DNA from: Syntrophomonas sp. UBA5288
GTDB taxonomy: Bacteria > Bacillota > Syntrophomonadia > Syntrophomonadales > Syntrophomonadaceae
DNA length: 19,393 nt
Direction: 5' to 3'
Assembly (NCBI GenBank): GCA_002408445.1
Contig: DHSK01000057.1
Location: 16,412 to 35,804, forward strand
A program made the position numbers and the translations under genes. Shown here in pieces: positions 1 to 6,614 of the stretch. Below the pieces are notes generated by a model. The model saw nothing but the letters and a program-made list of their open reading frames with translations. It made no database searches and had not been told where the DNA came from. The stretch's first letter is position 1, and the number at the start of each line of letters is the position of its first letter.

Positions 1-80
1 GGAATTATGCAAAACTCTCAAGTGGTTGTGGCATGGCTATGAGCAGTTAATTTGTTCTCTTCTTTGATATTCTGACTGTA

Positions 81-108
81 TTCATACTCCTATGCTCAGG
101 TGTATAAT
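81..108 (+). promoter_or_regulatory. Possible sigma-A promoter for the CPBP gene
   Basis: A perfect -10 box TATAAT lies at 103-108. A weak -35 match TTCATA lies at 81-86 with a 16-base spacer. The site is 25 bases before the GTG start of the next gene. The -10 is good but the -35 matches only four of six positions, so this is a candidate only. Confidence 0.35.
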
Positions 109-132
109 ATTAAACTATAGGAAGGTGAAGCT

Positions 133-855
133 GTGGATGGAATAATAAATAAACCACGCTGGGGTATCTGGGAGATCATTGTGGCCTATGTGGCCATATT
201 CCTGGCGGGAATACTTTTCAGTCTGCAGGGAGAAGCTTGGTTTGATTTTCTGATCACACATACCTCCATAGCAGGCAGCCAACAGAATTTTTTTGTTTTT
301 TCTTTTGGCGTACAATTTCTGGCCATTGTGTTTTCGGTGCTTATTCTAACCGTATGGTTGCATCATGTTAATTGGAGGGATCTGGGCATCCGGCACGGGT
401 CCTGGCGGGATTATTGCCGCTATGGATTTTTAGGCGGTATTTTTCTGCTGGTATTTATCACCTTGATGGGCTATATAGTCAGCCAGTTCCAGCCCGATCT
501 TAGCCCGCAGCCTTATGAAGCCATACTGCGTTCCGTGACCGGTCCGGGGCAGTTCATGATTATTTTTCTGATAGGAGCCGTTTTTGCTCCCCTGGCGGAG
601 GAATTGTTTTACCGGGGCATGATGTATCCTGTGTTTAGAAGTCTGCTGGGACCATTTTGGGGTGCGGTGACGGCCGGTGCAATATTCGGCATCGCTCACT
701 GGGATTTGTGGAGGACCATCCCGCTGGCCATAGGCGGAGCACTATTATGTTATATATATGAAAAAAGCGGCAGTATTTTTGTATCGGCCCTGGCTCATGG
801 GATATGGAATGGAATTATGTCCCTAATTATTTATTTAAGCCTTTTCACGGCTTAA
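133..855 (+). CDS. CPBP family intramembrane glutamic endopeptidase (CAAX-protease-like)
   Basis: A 240-residue polytopic membrane protein of the CPBP (CAAX protease/bacteriocin-processing, Abi) family. These are intramembrane proteases or related membrane proteins; the substrate cannot be read from sequence. All three family motifs are present: EExxxR at residues 156-161 (AEELFYRG), FxxxH at 185-189 (FGIAH), and HxxxN at 222-226 (HGIWN). These supply the catalytic glutamate and the histidines. Several hydrophobic segments are visible, roughly at residues 12-30, 55-76, 98-116, 140-155, 172-190, 195-210 and 224-238. The start is a GTG at 133, preceded by a GAAGGTG ribosome binding site at 121-127; no in-frame ATG fits better. 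The family is well supported, but the specific role (prenyl-protein processing, bacteriocin immunity or other) is unknown. The gene stands alone, with its own candidate promoter. Confidence 0.88.
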   Translation: MDGIINKPRWGIWEIIVAYVAIFLAGILFSLQGEAWFDFLITHTSIAGSQQNFFVFSFGVQFLAIVFSVLILTVWLHHVNWRDLGIRHGSWRDYCRYGFLGGIFLLVFITLMGYIVSQFQPDLSPQPYEAILRSVTGPGQFMIIFLIGAVFAPLAEELFYRGMMYPVFRSLLGPFWGAVTAGAIFGIAHWDLWRTIPLAIGGALLCYIYEKSGSIFVSALAHGIWNGIMSLIIYLSLFTA

Positions 856-873
856 AATATAAGGTGTCTTTAG

Positions 874-900
874 TTGACAAATTTCTCAAAAAATTATAAA
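874..900 (+). promoter_or_regulatory. Candidate promoter for the fmdB-like gene
   Basis: A consensus -35 box TTGACA lies at 874-879 and TATAAA at 895-900. The spacer is 15 bases, shorter than the optimal 17. It sits in the gap between the CPBP gene and the FmdB gene, 37 bases before the latter's ATG. Confidence 0.4.
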
Positions 901-936
901 AAGAAAAGGTATAAAACAGAAGAGGTGAAATAGTTT

Positions 937-1239
937 ATGCCAGTTTACGATTACAAATGTGAAAAATGCGGTAGATTTGAAAAAACGCAGCGTATTACCG
1001 AACCGGCCCTGACGGTGTGTCCCACCTGCGGATCGCCGGTGGAACGGTTGATCAGTAAAAATGTAGGAATTGTCTTTAAGGGTTCGGGTTTTTATTGTAC
1101 GGATAATTCTCACGGGAAAGACTGGGCTCGCACTGTAAACAAGGAACGTCAGAAAGACAACCAGGCTTTGCTCGACGGGGATGTAAAATCCTACGCCAAA
1201 CAGGCTGAAAGTACGACCAACAAAGTCAAGGAAGCCTAA
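937..1239 (+). CDS. FmdB family zinc-ribbon protein
   Basis: A 100-residue protein opening with the canonical FmdB/CxxC_CxxC_SSSS zinc ribbon. It begins MPVYDYKC and has paired cysteines at residues 8 and 11 and at 28 and 31, which should bind one zinc. The middle holds the typical FKGSGFY stretch (about residues 48-54), followed by a charged, probably disordered tail rich in K, Q and D. The family was named from a putative regulator near formamidase genes, but no general molecular function is established, so only the fold is asserted. The ATG at 937 is preceded by AGAGGTG at 920-926. The gene is followed immediately by an intrinsic terminator and has its own candidate promoter, so it is probably monocistronic. 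Confidence 0.9.
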   Translation: MPVYDYKCEKCGRFEKTQRITEPALTVCPTCGSPVERLISKNVGIVFKGSGFYCTDNSHGKDWARTVNKERQKDNQALLDGDVKSYAKQAESTTNKVKEA

Positions 1240-1265
1240 AATCCCCTACTCAGGGGATTTTGCTT
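1238..1265 (+). terminator. Intrinsic terminator after the fmdB-like gene
   Basis: A nine-base stem pairs AAAATCCCC (1238-1246) with GGGGATTTT (1253-1261) around a TACTCA loop, followed by TGCTTT. It overlaps the fmdB stop codon. Confidence 0.8.
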
Positions 1266-1288
1266 TATGATTTGGAATATTTAAAACG

Positions 1289-1562
1289 GAATTCAACCCA
1301 GAAGGACACAGATTAATTATGATTAACACAGATCCAAATAATGACAACCACGCAGAGCATAAGAGGAGAACAAATACCCCAACCCGGCATGACTTATCTC
1401 TTATACTCATTTCATGGGTGGCTGTGGCATGCAGCCATGACGGTTAATGAGACAATTGGATGCTGAATATTATGATTAACGCTTAAATTTTATTCTTTTG
1501 TACGGTTATTAAAAATAGTCTGTGTCAATCATAGTTAATCAGTGTCCTTCAGTGTTGAATTC
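1289..1562. repeat. MITE-like element with 46-bp terminal inverted repeats
   Basis: This gene-free stretch is bounded by two inverted copies of one 46-base unit. The left arm is 1289-1334 and begins GAATTCAAC. The right arm is 1517-1562 and ends GTTGAATTC. About 40 of 46 positions match when one arm is reverse-complemented. The roughly 180-base interior has no coding potential. It holds a short hairpin (TGGCTG/CAGCCA, about 1426-1444) and a segment resembling the arm itself (GCTGAATATTATGATTAACG near 1462). Related single arms occur at 16915-16960 and, degenerate, near 9128-9172. Size, lack of an ORF and long inverted ends fit a non-autonomous element, but no target-site duplication is clear. 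Confidence 0.7.
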
Positions 1563-1628
1563 ATTTATTCGGCCGGAAGGAATTTACTCTGAAAAGCCGT
1601 ATTATACTAAATAATGGTAATTTAGGAT

Positions 1629-2351
1629 GTGAAATTATTGATTTCCGCCGTAACGTTTGATTTCTGGAATACTTTATATGAGCTGCCCATCAAAGGCAGC
1701 TCATCCCGACAGAGGGCTCTAAAGTTTACCCATCTTTTTAAACAGACCGGTACCAGCGTGGCATCGGAGGAACTGCACCGGGTTTTAGAAGAATGCTGGA
1801 CTTATGCCGATCACTGCCAGCGGGTGGAGGAATATGACATAACTCCTTCCGGCCATGTTGACTATATCCTGGAAAATCTGAAGATCAAGGCTTCTCCTGA
1901 GCTGCGGCAGGCGGTCTATGATACCTATACCCGTGCCCTGGAGGACAATCCACCGATTGTCCGGGAGGGGGTTAGAGAAGTCCTCCCGGTCCTGGCATCT
2001 TCCTGCCGACTGGCGGTTATATGCAATACGGGCGGGACACCCGGAGTTATTCTCAGGGAGTTTATGGAAAAGGACGGCATTCTGGGTTACTTCAATTTCC
2101 TGGTATTCTCAGATGAAGTAGGATGGGCCAAGCCCAATATTCACATTTTCCAGCATGCTCTTACCAATATTGGGTGTATCCCGCAACAGGCAGCCCATAT
2201 CGGGGATGATCCTATTACCGATGTGATGGGAGCGAAAAGGGCCGGCATGAAGGCTGTTTGGCTTGCACCGCATGCGACCTCCCCACTTCCTGAATGTGAT
2301 TATCATGTGCGCAGTGTCACAGAGCTGTTAAATATAATTGAGGACAGATAA
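1629..2351 (+). CDS. HAD family hydrolase
   Basis: A 240-residue haloacid dehalogenase-superfamily protein with all four motifs. Motif I is FDFWNTL with the nucleophile D11. Motif II is the ICNTGG strand with T134. Motif III is K168 in WAKPN. Motif IV is GDD at 192-194, with D198 following. A helical cap (about residues 20-105) sits between motifs I and II, as in subfamily I. The usual second aspartate of motif I (DxD) is replaced by W13, so the catalytic mechanism or substrate may differ from simple phosphatases; dehalogenases have Y there. The start is a GTG at 1629 with only a modest ribosome binding site (TTAGGAT). The gene heads a compact run with the ComFB-like gene, whose ATG follows this stop directly. 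Substrate is unknown. Confidence 0.85.
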   Translation: MKLLISAVTFDFWNTLYELPIKGSSSRQRALKFTHLFKQTGTSVASEELHRVLEECWTYADHCQRVEEYDITPSGHVDYILENLKIKASPELRQAVYDTYTRALEDNPPIVREGVREVLPVLASSCRLAVICNTGGTPGVILREFMEKDGILGYFNFLVFSDEVGWAKPNIHIFQHALTNIGCIPQQAAHIGDDPITDVMGAKRAGMKAVWLAPHATSPLPECDYHVRSVTELLNIIEDR

Positions 2352-2618
2352 ATGGTAGTGAAAAATGTGCTGGAGCATATCGTATGGCAGCAGTTGGATG
2401 AGGTCTTAGACCGGTTTCCCGCCATGTGCCGCTGTGAAAAGTGCCGGGCCGACATTGCGGCTTATACCTTAAACCATATGAAACCTCATTACGTAGTCAG
2501 CGAAAAAGGTGCGCTTTTCGCTAAAACCCAGTCCCTTGACGCAAGTTTTAAAGTTGAACTTTTAATAATTATGTCTGAGGCGGTTAAACAGGTACAGGCC
2601 CATCCCCGACATGAATAG
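2352..2618 (+). CDS. Late competence development ComFB-family protein
   Basis: An 88-residue protein matching the ComFB family in length and pattern. The N-terminal helix runs VVKNVLEHIVWQQLDEVL. It is followed by a cysteine cluster C26-x-C28-xx-C31 (MCRCEKCRADI), which could bind zinc, and by the family's 'AYTLNHMKPHYVVS' region at about residues 37-50. In Bacillus subtilis comFB lies in the competence comF operon, but its deletion has little effect and its role is unclear; in other bacteria related domains are associated with nucleotide signalling. Here it is not beside comFA or comFC but directly after a HAD hydrolase gene (zero-base gap), and it precedes the RNase HI gene by 14 bases. The ribosome binding site of the next gene overlaps this stop codon. 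Confidence 0.8.
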   Translation: MVVKNVLEHIVWQQLDEVLDRFPAMCRCEKCRADIAAYTLNHMKPHYVVSEKGALFAKTQSLDASFKVELLIIMSEAVKQVQAHPRHE

Positions 2619-2632
2619 GAGAGAAACGAAAA

Positions 2633-3091
2633 ATGGACAAAGACTGTAATAGCCGGGAAATAGTAATCTATACGGATGGAGCCTGTTCGGGTAACCCCGG
2701 ACCAGGCGGGTGGGGAGCAGTTCTCTTTTATGGTGATAATAAGAAGGAACTGAGCGGTTATGAACCGCTTACCACCAATCAGCGCATGGAAATTACCGCA
2801 GTGCTGCAAGCTTTAAAAGCTTTGAAGGTAACCGGTTGGAAAGTAACGGTATATAGTGACAGTGCCTATGTGGTTAATGCATTTCAACAAAACTGGATAA
2901 AAAACTGGCAGCGGAACGGGTGGAAGAACAGCAAGAAAGAGCCGGTGGCTAACCAGGAATTATGGCGCGAATTAGTAGAACAATGTGAAAAAAACCATTT
3001 GACCCTGCAAAAGGTCAAGGGACACGCCGGCCAGGAATGGAATGAACGCTGTGATGAACTGGCCCGCAAGGCCATTAAAGATAACAGGTAA
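2633..3091 (+). CDS. rnhA: Ribonuclease HI
   Basis: A 152-residue type I RNase H, the usual length for bacterial RNase HI. It cleaves the RNA strand of RNA-DNA hybrids (R-loops, lagging-strand primers) in the cytoplasm. The DEDD catalytic set is visible: D15 in IYTDGACSGNPGPGGWG, E53 in QRMEITAV, D76 in VYSDSAYV, and D141 in ERCDELA, with the assisting H131 in KGHAG. The basic handle region (residues about 84-100, NWIKNWQRNGWKNSKK) is also present, as in E. coli RNase HI. The ATG at 2633 follows a GGAGAG ribosome binding site overlapping the stop of the upstream comFB-like gene, so it is co-transcribed. Identification is firm. Confidence 0.95.
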   Translation: MDKDCNSREIVIYTDGACSGNPGPGGWGAVLFYGDNKKELSGYEPLTTNQRMEITAVLQALKALKVTGWKVTVYSDSAYVVNAFQQNWIKNWQRNGWKNSKKEPVANQELWRELVEQCEKNHLTLQKVKGHAGQEWNERCDELARKAIKDNR

Positions 3092-3143
3092 AATTGTGCT
3101 ATGCGGGCAAGCAACCCGGCATGGGTGACAGAGAGGATATTAT

Positions 3144-3791
3144 ATGGGAATAATACCGGTTGAGTTGTATCAAGATAGGGAAGATGGCAAACCGGCGGTA
3201 GGAGTCCGCACCAATGGCCCGGCTACTCTGCAGGATTTGCTCGATGCTTGGCAGCCTTTGTGCGATGATGCCAGTATATATAAACAATACGCCCCGGACA
3301 ACTATTCCGTCTGCCGCGGATGCCAGATAAACTGCTGCAATACCGCTTATGTTATGCCTGATCTGATCGCGGTCAGGAAAATGGCAGAGTATTTAAAGAC
3401 TGATTACCGCAGCCTGATCGAAAGATATATGCAAGTGGATAAAGCTGAAGCGGGCATCCTGCAGATGCAACTGCCCTGTGCTTTCCTGCAAGAAGGTATC
3501 TGCAGTATATACCCGGTGCGTTCACTAATCTGTCGTTTCTACATCTGTACCGATATACTGGGGGCCACCCAGCAATTGATATACTCCATCACAATGACGG
3601 GTATTACCGCTGCCGCTGTATGGGCCGAAAAAGAAGGGCTGGTGCAAAGCATGTCAAACCGTGGGCAGAGCAGCTTTGACCTCCTGCTGCAGCGTTTGCT
3701 GAACGAATATCGCAGTCATGAACAGGTCAAACTATTTTTGGAGGCTGAAAATTATAGTGATATACCTTTGCAGCCTTTTTTAAATCCGTAA
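3144..3791 (+). CDS. YkgJ family cysteine-cluster (putative Fe-S/zinc) protein
   Basis: A 215-residue protein with the YkgJ/CxxCxxxCC signature: C57, C60, C64 and C65 in VCRGCQINCC. Further conserved cysteines are C112 (LPCAFL), C120 (GICSIY), C130 and C135 in the typical 'C-IYPVRSLICRFYIC' arrangement. This layout is characteristic of the UPF0153/YkgJ group, which is predicted to bind a metal or Fe-S cluster; function is not established. The ATG at 3144 has a GAGAGGAT ribosome binding site. It is the last gene of the run starting with the HAD hydrolase, 52 bases after rnhA. The N-terminal 50 residues have no recognised domain. Confidence 0.8.
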   Translation: MGIIPVELYQDREDGKPAVGVRTNGPATLQDLLDAWQPLCDDASIYKQYAPDNYSVCRGCQINCCNTAYVMPDLIAVRKMAEYLKTDYRSLIERYMQVDKAEAGILQMQLPCAFLQEGICSIYPVRSLICRFYICTDILGATQQLIYSITMTGITAAAVWAEKEGLVQSMSNRGQSSFDLLLQRLLNEYRSHEQVKLFLEAENYSDIPLQPFLNP

Positions 3792-3830
3792 GATGGTCTA
3801 AATTGTCTTTCTGAGGCCAAGCCTAATTTG

Positions 3831-3889
3831 CCATCCTGAGGGCAAGCCGACGGATCTTAAAGATTCTTCGCTGATGTCAGAATGACAGG
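3831..3889. repeat. GTCATTCTGA-type palindromic repeat, copy 1
   Basis: Begins CCATCCTGAGG and ends GTCAGAATGAC, so the ends are near-complementary. The middle carries GGATCTTAAAGATTCTTCGC. The same organisation (CATCCTGAG ... GGATCTT ... AGATTCTT ... CTCAGAATG) occurs at 5594-5668 and, in variant forms, at 17013-17086, 12018-12048 and 17502-17530. It folds into a long imperfect hairpin. Confidence 0.75.
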
Positions 3890-3905
3890 TTGGAACAGGA
3901 GTTGA

Positions 3906-4046
3906 TTAAATATCGAAAAAATTACGGTAGGAATAGACGAAATATTTGATGTCATCAGGGCCTACGAAGAAAAACCGGTTCGGCTGGTCGCCATCCAGAG
4001 CCTGGACCAGGACCGTTTCGAACTGATATATTCCGATCAATTCTGA
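3906..4046 (+). pseudogene. 46-codon open frame without a standard start; possible gene remnant
   Basis: A stop-free frame from 3906 to the TGA at 4044-4046 encodes a protein-like sequence (NIEKITVGIDEIFDVIRAYE, then residues ending FELIYSDQF) with normal codon use. It lacks any in-frame ATG/GTG/TTG: the frame is closed by TGA at 3903-3905. A TTG at 3902 behind GGAG would be in frame if a single A in the ATTAAATATC stretch were absent. A terminator follows at once, so it looks like the true 3' end of a transcribed gene. The pattern '...RLVAI-L--FELIYS' loosely recalls the N-terminus of NuoC/EchD-type hydrogenase subunits; that resemblance is from memory and weak. It may be a broken small gene or one with a sequencing indel. 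Confidence 0.4.
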
Positions 4047-4055
4047 TCAAAAAGT

Positions 4056-4085
4056 ATCCCTTTTAAAAAAAAGGGATTTTTTTTG
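4056..4085 (+). terminator. Intrinsic terminator upstream of the liv cluster
   Basis: Stem ATCCCTTTT (4056-4064) pairs with AAAAGGGAT (about 4069-4077) and is followed by a run of T at 4078-4084. It isolates the liv transport genes from upstream transcription. Confidence 0.8.
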
Positions 4086-4185
4086 TTGGGGGGAATATAT
4101 TATCTGATATACTTTTTTATAACTGGAGGTGCTGCCCACTTCTTTCAAATAAATACTGTGGTTATATATAGGGAGGGGAAGGTAT

Positions 4186-5358
4186 TTGAAAATGAAAGCC
4201 AGAGCAAAAGTGGCACTGTTATTGTGCTTGGTTATGCTGACTACACTGGTGGCAGGCTGCGGAGGCGGCTCAACCAGCGGCAGCAAGGATGTTATTAAGC
4301 TGGGATTTTTAGGAGCGAAAACCGGTTCAGTGGCCAACTATGGACTGCCCGGGGAAAAGGGCATGAAAATGGCCATCGAAGAGTTGAATGCCAATGGTGG
4401 TATTATGGGCAAACAAGTAGAGGGCATATATGAAGATAACAAGGGTGAAAGCAGTGAAATTGCCAATATTGCCACCAAGTATATTACCCGTGACAATGTA
4501 GTAGCCATGGTGGGCGATCCCTGTACAGGGCTTACCAAAGTAGCGGCCAGAATAGCTCAATCCCGCTAGGTAGTAATATTCTCCGCCGGTGCTACCGGTG
4601 CCGAGGTAGTGGAAATAGGTGACTATGTATTCCGCAACACTCTGCTGGACATTTTTGCAACACCGGTCGTGGCAGATTGGATGATAAATCAAAAGAACTG
4701 GAAAAATATCGCTATTATCACTTCTCTTAATAATGGTTACAGTACGGCTTTAACTCCGGTCTTTAAAAAGGCTCTCGAAGATAAAGGCGGCAAAATCGTA
4801 CTGGAAGAGAGCATTAATGATGGAGAAACCGACTTCACGGCTCAAATAACCAAATTAAAACAAGCCAAGGCGGATGTGCTGGTATTCACCGGCTACTATA
4901 CCGAAGCAGCACTGCTCATGAATGAAGCGGCGAAGCAGAATCTGGATATTCATCTGATTGGCGGCGATGGTCTTTATGGACAGGATCTGGCTAAATTGGG
5001 CGGCAGTGCGGTACAGGAAAAAGTTATATTCTACTGCGGCTTTTCCACCGACCAACCCAGCCCCCAGACCGACAAATTCTTAAAAGCCTACCGGGCCAAG
5101 TATAAAGAAGACCCGGATATGTTCTCCGCCCAGTATTATGATGCCGTTATGATTCTGGCCAAAGCCATGACTGATGCCAAGAGCACCGATCCTTCCGTTT
5201 TTAAGAATGAGCTGGCCAAATTGAAGGATTATCCCGGTGTTTCCGGTAATACCACCTTCAGAGCCGACCGTGAGCCGATTAAGAGTCCGGTTTGCTTAAC
5301 TACGATCAAAGACGGCAAATTCTCACTGGTACAAAAACTTCCGGTCAACACACAATAG
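4186..5358 (+). pseudogene. livJ: Branched-chain amino acid ABC transporter substrate-binding lipoprotein, interrupted by in-frame TAG
   Basis: Periplasmic-binding-protein type I (LivJ/LivK) lipoprotein that would deliver leucine, isoleucine, valine or related amino acids to the LivHM permease. Read through, the frame is 390 codons, normal for the family. A signal peptide with lipobox LVAGC places the lipidated cysteine at residue 25. It is followed by a Gly/Ser linker and the KLGFLGAKTGSVANYG ligand-binding opening. Codon 128 (4567-4569) is TAG, and the same frame then continues unbroken with the expected VVIFSAGATGAEVVEIGDY motif to the TAG at 5356-5358. Thus one nonsense codon splits an otherwise intact gene; CAG to TAG would be the simplest change. 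The start is TTG at 4186 (ribosome binding site GGGAGGGG, seven bases away) or ATG at 4192. TAG is an ordinary stop for other genes here, so recoding is unlikely. Recent inactivation or a base-call error is more likely. Confidence 0.85.
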
Positions 5359-5379
5359 TGTATTAGCAGGTAAATAGTA

Positions 5380-5410
5380 ACAGCAGCCCGGCTTTTGGTC
5401 GGGCTGCTGT
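5380..5410 (+). terminator. Strong hairpin after livJ without a U-tract
   Basis: Eleven perfect base pairs, ACAGCAGCCCG (5380-5390) with CGGGCTGCTGT (5400-5410), around a nine-base loop. The bases that follow (ATAGGATTAT) are not a T-run. It may be an mRNA-stabilising stem giving higher livJ expression than livHMG, or a weak terminator. Confidence 0.55.
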
Positions 5411-5593
5411 ATAGGATTATACGTAGTTTAGCAGCAGATAAATCCATATTCATCAGCGCTTTTATACTGCTGGACAGGATAATTCCGGGCAGGGTATTGA
5501 AGCGCTGAACTATTTATGGCATTCTATTCTATGTTAAACTATGTATAATTAAATCGAGTATTGTATGAATTTGCATAGGAGAGTTTTGTAATT

Positions 5594-5668
5594 GTCATCC
5601 TGAGGCAAAGCCGAAGGATCTTCCCAACTCAGAGATGGAAAGATTCTTTGCTGACGCTCAGAATGCCA
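5594..5668. repeat. GTCATTCTGA-type palindromic repeat, copy 2
   Basis: Begins GTCATCCTGAGGCAAAGCCG and ends GACGCTCAGAATGCC. The interior has GGATCTTCCCAACTCAGAGA and AAGATTCTTTGC. It lies in the 370-base gap between livJ and livH. The rest of that gap holds the hairpin at 5380-5410 and a lone TATAAT at 5544-5549 without a clear -35 box. Confidence 0.75.
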
Positions 5669-5728
5669 AGTTGGACTTTTCATTATGCAGAACTTTCATA
5701 TGGCTGGACAATAAAGGGAGGAAACTTA

Positions 5729-6604
5729 ATGTTCTGGGCACAACTTATTAACGGGCTGACTCTGGGGAGCACCTATGCCCTCATAGCTCTTGGCTATACC
5801 ATGGTTTATGGAATAATTCAGCTGATTAATTTTGCCCACGGGGAAATCTATATGTTTGGGGCATTTGTAGGTCTATACCTGGTAACCGCAGCCGGAGTCA
5901 ATATATTTATAGCCCTGCTGGGAGCCATGTTGTTTTGCATGTTATTAGGAATCGTAGTGGAAAAAGTCGCCTATCGTCCGCTGCGGGGCAAGTCCTCCCG
6001 CCTGTCCGCCCTTATCAGCGCTATCGGAGTATCCATATTCCTCTCCACTTTGATGGCCCTTTTAAGAGGAACTAATACCACCCGTTATCCGGAAATAATT
6101 ACCCGCCATACTTATCACCTTGGTTCGGTGGATGTATCCAGCCTGCAGATTATTATATTAGTGGTTTCCGCTCTCTTAATGTTGGGCCTACAGCTCATGA
6201 TTCAAAAAACCCGTATCGGCAAGGCCATGCGGGCCTGTTCCGAAGATCTGGATGCTTCCTACCTGATGGGTATAAATGTAAACCGTATTATATCTTTTAC
6301 TTTTGCTATCGGTTCTGCCCTGGCCGCAGCCGGTGGAGTAATGGTCGGACTCTATTACAATGCGGTATGGCCCTATATGGGCACCATGGCCGGACTTAAA
6401 GCTTTTGCCGCCGCCGTACTGGGCGGTATCGGTTCGGTCCCGGGAGCCATGGTGGGCGGTCTCAGCCTGGGGGTTATGGAAATATTGGGGGTAGCTTATC
6501 TCTCTTCATCTTATAAAGATGCTATAGCATTTGCGGTGCTTATCCTGGTTTTAATTGTTCGTCCCCAGGGTATCATGGGCAAGAAAATATCTAAAAAGGT
6601 GTAG
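5729..6604 (+). CDS. livH: Branched-chain amino acid ABC transporter permease LivH
   Basis: A 291-residue inner-membrane permease of the LivH family, forming with LivM the channel for branched-chain amino acid uptake. The N-terminal signature runs INGLTLGSTYALIALGYTMV and is followed by the family's LINFAHGE. Near the C-terminus, KAFAAAVLGGIGSVPGAMVG is the cytoplasmic loop that contacts the ATPases. About eight hydrophobic segments are evident. The frame is open further upstream to 5648, but that extension lies in the palindromic repeat. The ATG at 5729 has an ideal GGGAGG ribosome binding site and gives the normal family N-terminus, so it is chosen. The gene is separated from livJ by 370 bases and from livM by 10. 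Confidence 0.93.
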   Translation: MFWAQLINGLTLGSTYALIALGYTMVYGIIQLINFAHGEIYMFGAFVGLYLVTAAGVNIFIALLGAMLFCMLLGIVVEKVAYRPLRGKSSRLSALISAIGVSIFLSTLMALLRGTNTTRYPEIITRHTYHLGSVDVSSLQIIILVVSALLMLGLQLMIQKTRIGKAMRACSEDLDASYLMGINVNRIISFTFAIGSALAAAGGVMVGLYYNAVWPYMGTMAGLKAFAAAVLGGIGSVPGAMVGGLSLGVMEILGVAYLSSSYKDAIAFAVLILVLIVRPQGIMGKKISKKV

Positions 6605-6614
6605 GTGAACTTCA

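Noticed and set aside
4567..4569. Pyrrolysine or other amber recoding in livJ
   Set aside because: LivJ proteins are not known to need it, TAG is a routine stop codon in this window, and no PYLIS-like or suppressor signal is evident. Kept only as something to check.
5648..5728. Upstream extension of livH
   Set aside because: The extension is encoded by a palindromic repeat and lacks a ribosome binding site; ATG 5729 behind GGGAGG gives the family N-terminus.
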